From an uncultured Oscillospiraceae bacterium (GTDB lineage Bacteria; Bacillota; Clostridia; Oscillospirales; Acutalibacteraceae), in NCBI GenBank assembly GCA_900552925.1, contig USBH01000106.1, positions 1 through 5,962 of the forward strand: a stretch of 5,962 nt of DNA, written 5' to 3'. The stretch's first letter is position 1. Every line of letters starts with the position of its first letter. A program made the translations under genes and the position numbers. This document shows positions 1 to 5,933 of the stretch, in pieces. The notes beneath the pieces were generated by a model. It was not told where the DNA came from and searched no databases. It saw nothing but the letters and a program-made list of their open reading frames with translations.

Positions 1-52
1 CATACGAGATTGGCTGCAGTCTCGTGGGCTCGGAGATGTGTATAAGAGACAG
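1..52 (+). other. Illumina Nextera i7-side adapter (artificial)
   Basis: This is synthetic sequence. Positions 1-10 match the end of the P7 flow-cell primer, 11-18 look like an 8-nt i7 index (TGGCTGCA), 19-33 match the Nextera Read 2 primer segment, and 34-52 are the 19-bp Tn5 mosaic end (AGATGTGTATAAGAGACAG). The genomic insert therefore begins at 53. Reading frames that begin with the translated mosaic end (Met-Tyr-Lys-Arg-Gln) are artefacts. Confidence 0.98.
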
Positions 53-418
53 GATCTGCAGGACGAGGTCGGCCACAAACGTGCCGGTCAGGTCGCGCCC
101 GGTCTGCCTTGTGTCGAGCAGCGGCATGTCGAGCACGACGATGTCCACGCGCTTGTCTTTCGTGATGATGCGCCACTGGTTCAGGATCTCCTCGTAATTG
201 CGCCCCAGCCGGTCGATGGATTTGACCACGAGCACATCGCCCGGGCGCATCCGGCGCAGCAGCTTCCTGTACTGCGGTCGGTTGAAATCCTTGCCGCTGA
301 GCTTATCCATAAAGACGTTCTCTTCCGGCACCGGAAATTCGGCGAGCGCGATGCGCTGCCGGTCCTCGTTTTGTTCTTTCGTGGATACGCGAATGTACCC
401 GTAGATGATTTGCGCCAT
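53..418 (-). CDS. Serine site-specific recombinase (resolvase/invertase family), C-terminus missing
   Basis: This is the N-terminal catalytic domain of a small serine recombinase, an enzyme that cuts both DNA strands at a crossover site through a phosphoserine link and then rotates and rejoins them. The 122 visible residues start MAQIIYGYIRVSTKEQ. Ser12 in the YIRVST motif is the expected nucleophile, with Arg10 beside it. SIDRLGR (67-73) supplies the conserved Asp69, Arg70 and Arg73. LDMPLLDT and LTGTFVADLVLQ (about 96-121) lead into the dimerisation helix, which is interrupted by the adapter. The DNA-binding helix-turn-helix (family total usually 180-210 aa) lies beyond the contig. An AAGGAGG ribosome binding site (427-433) sits 8 nt before the ATG. 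The gene is last in the left-hand minus-strand block, behind a hairpin terminator, so it should have its own promoter; I saw only weak matches in 434-520. Whether it acts as resolvase, invertase or transposon recombinase cannot be told from this fragment. Confidence 0.95.
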
Positions 419-426
419 TGTGTTGG

Positions 427-433
427 CCTCCTT
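427..433 (-). promoter_or_regulatory. Ribosome binding site of the serine recombinase
   Basis: Read on the minus strand this is AAGGAGG, a near-perfect Shine-Dalgarno sequence, with 8 nt between it and the ATG at 418. It fixes the start and gives the catalytic serine its usual position near residue 10-12. Confidence 0.85.
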
Positions 434-520
434 ATTCATTATTTCAGGTAGTATTTCCACCTGTTCGCCATAATTGAAGTCTCCACGAAGGAACAACACC
501 GGAAAATTCATCCAAAAACA

Positions 521-562
521 AAAAGGCTGTGCGCCGGCAATTTCGGTACACAGCCTTTTTTT
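521..562. terminator. Bidirectional intrinsic terminator downstream of the nucleoside hydrolase remnant
   Basis: An 11-bp perfect stem pairs 521-531 (AAAAGGCTGTG) with 549-559 (CACAGCCTTTT) around a 17-nt loop. On the plus strand a run of seven T (556-562) follows. On the minus strand the stem ends in TTTT and continues TGTTTTTGG, also a T-rich tail. It begins 9 nt past the stop codon of the nucleoside hydrolase remnant, so the biologically relevant use is probably ending that minus-strand transcript before the recombinase gene. Confidence 0.88.
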
Positions 563-567
563 CAGTA

Positions 568-837
568 TTATTTGTTCAGCGTGGAAGACAGAAGGGCATA
601 AAAATTCTTCTTATCCACGGATCTGGCAATTTCCACGTTTCCGCCTGCATCCGGCGTGAAAGCCGTTTCGGCCATGCGGTCTCTGCGCGCGGTTTCCACG
701 CGGACAAAGCCCCTCGCAAAGCGGAGAAGCTCCGGATGAAACACCGCTGCGGCCGCGAGCGGGTCGTGCAGCGTCAGCTTTTCGGCGCTCTCCAGCCACG
801 CGCCGCCGATATCCGTATCCAGCAGAATCTTCTGCAT
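568..837 (-). pseudogene. Nucleoside hydrolase (IunH family) remnant with large in-frame internal deletion
   Basis: Intact nucleoside hydrolases (about 310 aa) split the N-glycosidic bond of ribonucleosides for purine/pyrimidine salvage and hold an active-site Ca2+. This 89-residue frame begins MQKILLDTDIGG, the family N-terminus with Asp7 and Asp9 of the first Ca2+ site. It then jumps at about residues 12-20 to the C-terminal part: LTLHDPLAAAAVFHPELL (His24-Asp25 match the late LHDP motif), a VRVET strand, and the end NVEIARSVDKKNFYALLSSTL, which resembles the family C-terminus. The second pair of Asp after DTDIGG, the central Thr ligand and roughly 220 middle residues are absent, so hydrolase activity is not expected. 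The frame stays open and ends in TAA just before a terminator, suggesting a recent deletion or a retained small protein. Met at 837 is preferred over Met at 843 because AGGAAGG lies 6 nt before it but directly touches the other. Family assignment is from recognised motifs, not a search. Confidence 0.8.
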
Positions 838-843
838 TTTCAT

Positions 844-850
844 CCTTCCT
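844..850 (-). promoter_or_regulatory. Ribosome binding site deciding the start of the nucleoside hydrolase remnant
   Basis: AGGAAGG on the minus strand. It abuts the ATG at 843 with no spacer but lies 6 nt ahead of the ATG at 837, which also matches the usual family start (short lead into ILLDTDIG). This favours 837 as the true start. Confidence 0.6.
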
Positions 851-884
851 TTCTGTATCTTCCCGCACAGCGCTTATGAGACGG

Positions 885-890
885 ATTGTA
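885..890 (-). promoter_or_regulatory. Possible -10 element for the nucleoside hydrolase remnant
   Basis: TACAAT on the minus strand (5 of 6 to TATAAT), about 45 nt before the ATG and downstream of the ppdK terminator. The only -35-like hexamer nearby (TTGCGC) is about 14 nt away, shorter than ideal, so this is weak. Without it the remnant would depend on read-through from ppdK. Confidence 0.28.
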
Positions 891-943
891 TGCAGGCGGA
901 AAACGCGCAACTCCTCCCCGTGTGCGGTTTTCCGGCAGCCGAT

Positions 944-985
944 AAAAAAAGATTCCCCCGGGCACCTTGCGGCGCCGGGGGAATC
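944..985 (-). terminator. Intrinsic terminator of ppdK
   Basis: On the minus strand a perfect 11-bp GC-rich stem (GATTCCCCCGG, 975-985, with CCGGGGGAATC, 951-961) encloses a 13-nt loop and is followed directly by seven T (944-950). It begins 27 nt after the ppdK stop codon and is a textbook Rho-independent terminator, ending ppdK as a single-gene transcript. Confidence 0.94.
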
Positions 986-1012
986 TGGAATCATCAGCTT
1001 ACGCTATCCGTA

Positions 1013-3649
1013 TTACTTGCGCGGATTCTTGATCGCAGCCTGCGCAGCAGCGAGGCGCGCGATCGGCACGCGGAACGGAGAGCAGGAAACGTAGGTCAGG
1101 CCTGCGTTGTGGCAGAACTCGACGGAGCTCGGGTCGCCGCCGTGCTCGCCGCAGATGCCGAGCTTGATGTCCGGTCTCGTGGACTTGCCAAGCTCGCAAG
1201 CCATCTTGATCAGCTTGCCGACGCCAACCTGATCGAGCTTTGCGAACGGATCGTTCTCGTAGATCTTCTTGTCGTAGTACGCATCGAGGAACTTGCCCGC
1301 GTCGTCACGGCTGAAGCCGAACGTCATCTGGGTCAGGTCGTTGGTACCGAAGGAGAAGTACTCGGCTTCCTTCGCAATCTCGTCAGCCGTCAGCGCAGCT
1401 CTCGGGATCTCGATCATGGTGCCGACCTTGTAGGTCATGGAAGAACCGGCCTCGGCAATCAGCTTGTCCGCCGTGGTGGTGACGACCTTCTTGACATACG
1501 CCAGCTCCTTGACTTCGCCGACGAGCGGGATCATGATCTCCGGCTCGATGTTCCACTCCGGATGCTTCGCGGAGACGTTCAGCGCAGCCTTGATGACCGC
1601 GGTGGTCTGCATCTCAGCGATTTCCGGATAGGTGACGGCCAGACGGCAGCCACGGTGGCCCATCATCGGGTTGAACTCGTGGAGGCCCGCGATGATCGCC
1701 TTGATCTGCTCAACGGTCTTGCCCGTGGAATCAGCCAGCAGCTTGATGTCGGCTTCTTCGGTCGGAACGAACTCGTGGAGCGGGGGATCGAGGAAACGGA
1801 TGTTGACCGGCTGGCCTTCCATCGTCTCGTACAGCTTCTCAAAGTCGCCCTGCTGCATCGGCTCGAGCTTCGCAAGCGCAGCCTTTCTGCCCTCGACGGT
1901 GTCGGCGCAGATCATCTCGCGGATCGCGGCGATTCTGTCGCCGTCGAAGAACATGTGCTCGGTACGGCAGAGGCCGATGCCCTCGGCGCCGAGGCGCTTC
2001 GCATCGATTGCGTTCTGCGGGGTATCCGCATTGGTACGGACCTTCATCTGACGGAACTTGTCCGCGAGCGCCATGATGCGGCCGAAGTCGCCGGAATCCA
2101 CGGAAGCCGGAACCGTCGGGATGATGCCGTCGTATACGTTGCCGGTGGAACCGTCGATGGAGATGTAATCGCCCTCGTGGTAGGTCTTGCCGGCGAGTTC
2201 AAACTTCTTGTTGTCTTCGTCCATCGTGATCGCGGAGCAGCCGGAGACACAGCAGGTGCCCATGCCGCGCGCGACAACGGCAGCGTGAGAGGTCATGCCG
2301 CCGCGGACCGTCAGGATGCCCTGCGCAGCCTTCATGCCCTCGATGTCTTCCGGAGAGGTCTCGAGACGGACGAGAACGACCTTTTCGCCTCTCTCGTTCC
2401 AGGCCTTCGCATCCTCAGCGGTGAAGACGATCTTGCCGCAGGCAGCGCCGGGGGACGCAGCCAGAGCCTTCGCAGCCGGCGTAGCGGCCTTCAGGGCCTT
2501 CGCGTCGAACTGCGGGTGGAGCAGCGCGTCGAGATTTCTCGGGTCGATCATCAGAACGGCCTGCTTCTCGTCGATCATGCCCTCGTCGATCAGATCGCAG
2601 GCGATCTTCAGCGCGGCAGCCGGCGTTCTCTTGCCGTTACGGGTCTGGAGCATGTAGAGGTGTCTGTCCTCGATCGTGAACTCCATGTCCTGCATATCCT
2701 TGTAGTGGTTCTCCAGCTTGTTGCAGATCTCAACGAACTGGTCGTAAACCTCAGGCATAACTTCCTTGAGCTGGTCGATATGCTGCGGGGTGCGCACGCC
2801 GGCAACGACGTCTTCGCCCTGCGCGTTCATCAGGAACTCGCCGGTCAGGACCTTCTCGCCGGTCGCCGGGTTGCGGGTGAACGCAACGCCCGTGCCGGAG
2901 GTCTCGCCCATGTTGCCGAACGCCATCATCTGCACGTTGACAGCGGTGCCCCAGGAGTACGGGATATCGTTGTCGCGGCGGTAGACGTTTGCACGCGGGT
3001 TGTCCCAGGAACGGAACACGGCCTTGATCGCGCCCATGAGCTGCTCCTTCGGATCGCTCGGGAAGTCCTCGCCGATCTTGGCCTTGTACTCGGCCTTGAA
3101 CTGGTTCGCGAGCTCCTTGAGGTCCTCAGCGGTCAGCTCGACGTCCTGCGTGACGCCCTTTTCTTCCTTCATCTTGTCGATGAGCTGCTCGAAGTACTTC
3201 TTGCCGACTTCCATGACGACGTCGGAATACATCTGGATGAATCTTCTGTAGCAGTCGTACGCCCAGCGCGGATTGCCGGACTTCTTCGCCATGACCTCAA
3301 CGACTTCCTCATTGAGGCCGAGGTTCAGGATCGTATCCATCATGCCGGGCATCGATGCACGAGCGCCGGAGCGAACGGAGACGAGGAGCGGGTTCTCCAG
3401 ATCGCCGAACTTCTTGCCGGTGATCTGTTCCATCTTCTCGATGTACTCCATAATTTCAGCCTGAATTTCATCGTTGATGCGGCGGCCGTCCTCATAGTAC
3501 TGGGTGCAGGCTTCGGTGGAAATCGTGAAGCCCTGGGGGACAGGCAGGCCGAGGTTCGTCATCTCAGCGAGGTTTGCACCTTTGCCGCCGAGAAGCTCAC
3601 GCATGCTGGCGTTGCCCTCTGTGAACAAATAAACGTATTTTTTGCTCAT
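1013..3649 (-). CDS. ppdK: Pyruvate, phosphate dikinase
   Basis: Interconverts pyruvate + ATP + Pi with phosphoenolpyruvate + AMP + PPi in the cytosol; in fermentative Clostridia it commonly serves PPi-linked glycolysis or PEP synthesis. The 878 residues are full length (the Clostridium symbiosum enzyme is about 874). The ATP-grasp domain (about 1-340) has GGKGANLAEM with Lys23, VRSGA with Arg93, and Glu323/Gln335. The swivelling phosphohistidine domain (about 390-510) has GGMTSHAAVVARGMG with catalytic His455 and the adjacent Thr453 and Ser454. The C-terminal TIM barrel (about 520-878) has LCRTEHMF (Arg562), NIRFLDPPLHEF (Arg618), MIEIPRAAL (Glu747), FGTNDLTQ (Asn770, Asp771) and GICGEHGGDP with the acid/base Cys833. 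Every key residue I know for the family is present. AGGAGGT lies 8 nt before the ATG, an extended -10 promoter lies upstream and a strong terminator follows, so it is monocistronic. No PPDK regulatory protein gene is visible. Codons are strongly C/G-ending, which produces a long spurious antisense frame. Confidence 0.99.
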   Translation of the reverse strand: MSKKYVYLFTEGNASMRELLGGKGANLAEMTNLGLPVPQGFTISTEACTQYYEDGRRINDEIQAEIMEYIEKMEQITGKKFGDLENPLLVSVRSGARASMPGMMDTILNLGLNEEVVEVMAKKSGNPRWAYDCYRRFIQMYSDVVMEVGKKYFEQLIDKMKEEKGVTQDVELTAEDLKELANQFKAEYKAKIGEDFPSDPKEQLMGAIKAVFRSWDNPRANVYRRDNDIPYSWGTAVNVQMMAFGNMGETSGTGVAFTRNPATGEKVLTGEFLMNAQGEDVVAGVRTPQHIDQLKEVMPEVYDQFVEICNKLENHYKDMQDMEFTIEDRHLYMLQTRNGKRTPAAALKIACDLIDEGMIDEKQAVLMIDPRNLDALLHPQFDAKALKAATPAAKALAASPGAACGKIVFTAEDAKAWNERGEKVVLVRLETSPEDIEGMKAAQGILTVRGGMTSHAAVVARGMGTCCVSGCSAITMDEDNKKFELAGKTYHEGDYISIDGSTGNVYDGIIPTVPASVDSGDFGRIMALADKFRQMKVRTNADTPQNAIDAKRLGAEGIGLCRTEHMFFDGDRIAAIREMICADTVEGRKAALAKLEPMQQGDFEKLYETMEGQPVNIRFLDPPLHEFVPTEEADIKLLADSTGKTVEQIKAIIAGLHEFNPMMGHRGCRLAVTYPEIAEMQTTAVIKAALNVSAKHPEWNIEPEIMIPLVGEVKELAYVKKVVTTTADKLIAEAGSSMTYKVGTMIEIPRAALTADEIAKEAEYFSFGTNDLTQMTFGFSRDDAGKFLDAYYDKKIYENDPFAKLDQVGVGKLIKMACELGKSTRPDIKLGICGEHGGDPSSVEFCHNAGLTYVSCSPFRVPIARLAAAQAAIKNPRK

Positions 3650-3657
3650 TGGAAACT

Positions 3658-3664
3658 ACCTCCT
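3658..3664 (-). promoter_or_regulatory. Ribosome binding site of ppdK
   Basis: AGGAGGT on the minus strand with an 8-nt spacer to the ATG at 3649, a near-consensus site in keeping with a highly translated metabolic gene. Confidence 0.9.
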
Positions 3665-3742
3665 AAAAATTTACATCGGCAGAACCGAGTATTAACGCTG
3701 TCGGGCAAAACAGAAAAGGAGCGCACTGTTTCGCCGCACTCT

Positions 3743-3771
3743 ATTATAGCAAATATTTTTGTGAATTTCCA
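3743..3771 (-). promoter_or_regulatory. Promoter of ppdK (extended -10)
   Basis: On the minus strand the -10 is a perfect TATAAT (3743-3748) preceded by TGC, giving an extended -10 element. A partial -35, TGGAAA (3766-3771, 4 of 6), stands at the ideal 17-nt distance. Transcription should begin near 3736, giving a leader of about 85 nt. That leader holds only a weak 4-bp hairpin (TCGG/CCGA), so no riboswitch is evident. Confidence 0.75.
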
Positions 3772-3875
3772 TACCTTTTTTTGATAAATCCGCGCTTTTT
3801 GGAAATTTTTCCGCCCCGCCCCGGAAACGGCGGCGCATTTTGGGATTTTCCCGCCGCTTCCCGCGCAAAATAGGC

Positions 3876-3904
3876 TTGCAAACGGCCGCTTTCAGTGGCA
3901 TAAT
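3876..3904 (+). promoter_or_regulatory. Promoter of the pth-mfd transcript
   Basis: TTGCAA (3876-3881, 4 of 6 to the -35 consensus) and CATAAT (3899-3904, 5 of 6 to the -10 consensus) are separated by exactly 17 nt. The predicted start near 3911 would leave a leader of about 190 nt before pth. It points away from the ppdK promoter; the two -35 regions are about 100 nt apart. Confidence 0.65.
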
Positions 3905-3910
3905 AGCAGT

Positions 3911-4080
3911 ACGGCGTGAAGGTTTCTTCACGCGCCGGCGCCGGCCGAAGGTCACCGTTCCGCCGCGCCGGCCTGCATTTCGAAAATAAACCGCGCAGAG
4001 CGCAGATGCCCCGGGGGTCCCCGGCGTCTGCGCAGTTTCCGCGTGCGCGGAAAACGCGGCGCGGCACGCGCCCCGCACAA
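3911..4080 (+). other. Structured GC-rich 5' leader of pth with successive hairpins
   Basis: The stretch between the predicted transcription start and the pth ribosome binding site can fold into consecutive stems. H1: 3914-3921 with 3926-3933, 8 perfect pairs and a GTTT loop. H2: 3934-3941 with 3965-3972, 8 pairs, continuing inwards with small bulges (3943-3945 with 3962-3964, then 3947-3949 with 3958-3960). H3: 4000-4010 with 4023-4033, 11 pairs including one G-U. H4: 4036-4042 with 4047-4053, 7 pairs and a GTGC loop. H5: 4058-4063 with 4067-4072, 6 pairs and a 3-nt loop. An A-rich linker (about 3978-3990) separates H2 from H3. No stem is followed by a T-run, so classic attenuation is not indicated. 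I recognise no known riboswitch or T-box motif. Some stems may simply reflect high GC, but their density and perfection are notable. Confidence 0.5.
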
Positions 4081-4088
4081 GAGAGGAG
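4081..4088 (+). promoter_or_regulatory. Ribosome binding site deciding the pth start
   Basis: GAGAGGAG, 10 nt before the ATG at 4099. The frame is open further upstream to an ATG at 3916, but that start has no Shine-Dalgarno sequence and the added residues resemble no Pth, so 4099 is chosen. Confidence 0.75.
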
Positions 4089-4098
4089 CCCTGCAGAT

Positions 4099-4701
4099 AT
4101 GCTGAAATTATTCCCGAGGGACAGCGCCCAAGGCGGCGCGGGCTGGCTGGTCGTCGGCCTCGGCAATCCCGGCCCGAAATACGATATGACCCGCCACAAC
4201 ACCGGCTTCATGATGATCGACGCGCTCGCCGACCGCTTCGGCTGCGACGTCCGCCGCCTCAAGTTCAAGGGGCTTTACGGCCGGTGCAAAATCGCCGGCG
4301 AGGACGTGGTGCTTCTGAAGCCCTCGACCTTCATGAACCTGAGCGGCCAGTCCGTGACCGAGGCCATGAATTTCTTCCACATCCCGCCCGAGCACGTGCT
4401 GCTCGTGTTCGACGACATCTCGCTCGACGTCGGCCGCATGCGCATCCGCCTGAAGGGCAGCGACGGCGGGCATAACGGCGTAAAAAACATCATCTATTTG
4501 AGCGGCAGCGACCGCTTCCCGCGCGTCAAGGTCGGCATCGGGCACAAGCCCGAGGGCTGGGACCTCGCGAACTGGGTGCTCTCGCGCTTTTCGGCCGAGG
4601 AGCTGAAGCAGCTCGAAGCCGTCGCAAAAAACATCGGCGACGCCGTGGAGCTGATCGTCTCCGGCCAGCCCGACAAGGCCATGAACCGCTTCAATTCCTG
4701 A
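4099..4701 (+). CDS. pth: Peptidyl-tRNA hydrolase
   Basis: Cleaves the ester bond of peptidyl-tRNA released by abortive translation, recycling tRNA; cytosolic and usually essential. The 200-residue product carries all bacterial Pth signatures: VVGLGNPGPKYDMTRHNTGF (18-37) with Asn23 and catalytic His33, KPSTFMNLSG (74-83) with Asn80, LLVFDDISLD with Asp106, GGHNGVKNI with Asn126, and GHKPEGWDLANWVLSRFS near the C-terminus. Compared with E. coli Pth it has an extra lead of about 13 residues (MLKLFPRDSAQGG) before the first strand. Short leads of this sort occur in clostridial Pth, and the ribosome binding site supports it. It is first in the plus-strand unit and mfd begins 20 nt after its stop, so the two are almost certainly co-transcribed, as in the B. 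subtilis spoVC region, though the small fin gene found there is absent here. Expression may be influenced by the structured leader. Confidence 0.98.
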   Translation: MLKLFPRDSAQGGAGWLVVGLGNPGPKYDMTRHNTGFMMIDALADRFGCDVRRLKFKGLYGRCKIAGEDVVLLKPSTFMNLSGQSVTEAMNFFHIPPEHVLLVFDDISLDVGRMRIRLKGSDGGHNGVKNIIYLSGSDRFPRVKVGIGHKPEGWDLANWVLSRFSAEELKQLEAVAKNIGDAVELIVSGQPDKAMNRFNS

Positions 4702-4709
4702 ACCATACG

Positions 4710-4716
4710 AAAGGGA
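4710..4716 (+). promoter_or_regulatory. Ribosome binding site of mfd
   Basis: AAAGGGA in the 20-nt gap between pth and mfd, 6 nt before the ATG at 4722. The second ATG (4728, third codon) would be 12 nt away, so 4722 is preferred. Confidence 0.65.
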
Positions 4717-4721
4717 ACGCT

Positions 4722-5933
4722 ATGAGCATGAATTTTCTGACGGACGCGCTGCGCCGCGTCCCCGAATACCGTGCGCTCGAGAACGCCGTGAAGCGCGGCA
4801 AAACGCCCGCCGCCGTCACCGGCGTCGCCTCCGTACACAAGGCGAACATCGTCCACGCGCTGCTCGCCGAAACGGGCAGGCCCGGCCTGCTGCTTGCGGG
4901 CGATGAGGCCGAGGCCGCCCGTCTCGTGGAGGATCTGGACGCGATGGGCACGCCCGCCGTGTTCTACCCGCTGCGCGACTTCAGCCTGCGCGACACCGAG
5001 GGCAGCTCGCACGAATACGAGCGCCAGCGCATCGAAGCGCTCACGCGTCTGCAGAACGGGCAGGCACGCTGCATCGTGACGACGATCGACGCGGCGCTGC
5101 AGTACGCCCTGCCGCCCGAAAAGCTGCGCGAGCGCACCGTGGCGCTCGAAGGCGGGCAGGCGATCACCGTGGAGGAGACCGTGCAGGCACTCGTGCGCTG
5201 CGGCTATGTGCGCGCCGACCAGATCGACGGCACGGGCCAGTTCGCGCGCCGCGGCGGCATCGTCGACTTCTTCTCCCCCGGCGGCGAGGCGCCCGTGCGC
5301 ATCGAGTTCTGGGGCGACGAGATCGACACAATCTCCTATTTCGATCCGGAGACGCAGCGCCGCACCGACCCGGTCGAGCGCGTGACGATCTCGCCCGCCG
5401 TCGAGGTCGTGCCGGACAGCACCGCGCTGCTCGTGAAAAGGATCAACGCCCACGCGGGCACGCTGCGCGGCAAGGCTGCGCCGGCCGCAAAGGAGATCCT
5501 GTTCCGCGAGGCGGAAAAGCTGCAGACCGGGCTGCACATCGGCTCGCTCGACAAATACTATACTTTTATATATGAAACGCCCGCGACGCTCTTCAGCTAC
5601 TTCGGCACGGACGCGCTGCTCTTCTTCTCCGAGGGCGCAAAGCTCAAGGAGCGCATGCGCACGACGCTCTGGCAGTGGGGCGAGGACGTGCGCGGCCTGC
5701 TCTCGGAGGGCGTGCTCTGCCGCGGGCTCGACACCTACTCCGAAACGTACGAATTCGCGCTGCAGCGCGCCTGCGACACCGCGAGCGTCTACCTCGACGC
5801 CTTCGCGCGCGGCAGCTACGACACGCCGGTGCAGTCGCTCTCGAACATGACGGCGCGGCAGCTCTCCATCTGGGGCGGCAGCACGCAGCTTCTGGCCGAG
5901 GACCTCACGGCCGCGCTGCACAACCGGCACGCC
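4722..5933 (+). CDS. mfd: Transcription-repair coupling factor Mfd, N-terminal third only
   Basis: Mfd removes RNA polymerase stalled at DNA lesions and recruits UvrA for nucleotide excision repair. The visible 404 residues are the UvrB-like N-terminal module of a protein of about 1,150 aa. VTGVASVHKANIVHALLAE (32-50) occupies the place of the UvrB Walker A loop but lacks GxGKT, as is normal for Mfd domain 1a and a reason not to call this uvrB. Residues 79-130 include FYPLRDFSLRDTEGSSHEYERQ-type sequence. The family hallmark CGYVRADQIDGTGQFARRGG (160-179) leads into IVDFFSPGG, followed by VRIEFWGDEIDTISYFDPETQR (192-213), which is shared with UvrB. The polymerase-binding domain, RecG-like translocase motor and C-terminal domain lie past the contig end, where adapter replaces coding sequence in mid-gene. 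A short AT-rich codon cluster at 5551-5576 stands out from the otherwise C/G-ending codon use. Confidence 0.97.

Noticed and set aside
38..451. Plus-strand open frame of 137 codons opposite the recombinase
   Set aside because: It starts inside adapter sequence and is the antisense shadow of the serine recombinase.
611..994. Minus-strand frame of 127 codons overlapping the nucleoside hydrolase remnant
   Set aside because: It starts inside the ppdK terminator stem and lies in a different frame from the recognisable nucleoside hydrolase motifs. It could be mistaken for a frameshifted part of that gene but contains none of its motifs.
890..3784. Very long plus-strand open frame (964 codons) antisense to ppdK
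   Set aside because: It mirrors a full-length PPDK with all catalytic residues on the other strand. Its product is a low-complexity Leu/Arg/Asp/Val-rich protein with no recognisable domain, and it runs through the ppdK terminator and promoter. Strong G/C third-position bias in ppdK removes stops on the opposite strand.
3934..3945. Perfect 12-bp palindrome GCCGGCGCCGGC as a repressor operator
   Set aside because: The same bases form a longer stem with 3965-3972, they lie downstream of the predicted start, and self-complementary G/C runs are common in this composition. No second copy was seen near the ppdK promoter.
3911..4088. Known riboswitch, T-box or 6S/SRP RNA in the pth leader
   Set aside because: I could not find the conserved core motifs of these classes, such as a T-box sequence with a following terminator, and no stem is followed by a T-run. 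It is kept only as an unclassified structured leader.
3916..4098. Upstream in-frame extension of pth to an ATG at 3916
   Set aside because: That ATG lies within leader hairpin H1, has no ribosome binding site, and would add 61 Arg/Pro-rich residues unlike any Pth. The ATG at 4099 has a good site.
3692..4268. Minus-strand open frames across the ppdK-pth intergenic region (3692-4078 and 3744-4268)
   Set aside because: They overlap both promoters and the conserved start of pth. Their products are Arg/Pro/Ala-rich with no recognisable domain and no ribosome binding site was seen.
53..5933. CRISPR array, tRNA, rRNA or insertion sequence
   Set aside because: No regularly spaced repeats, cloverleaf or rRNA-like segments, and no transposase or terminal inverted repeats apart from the adapter copies.
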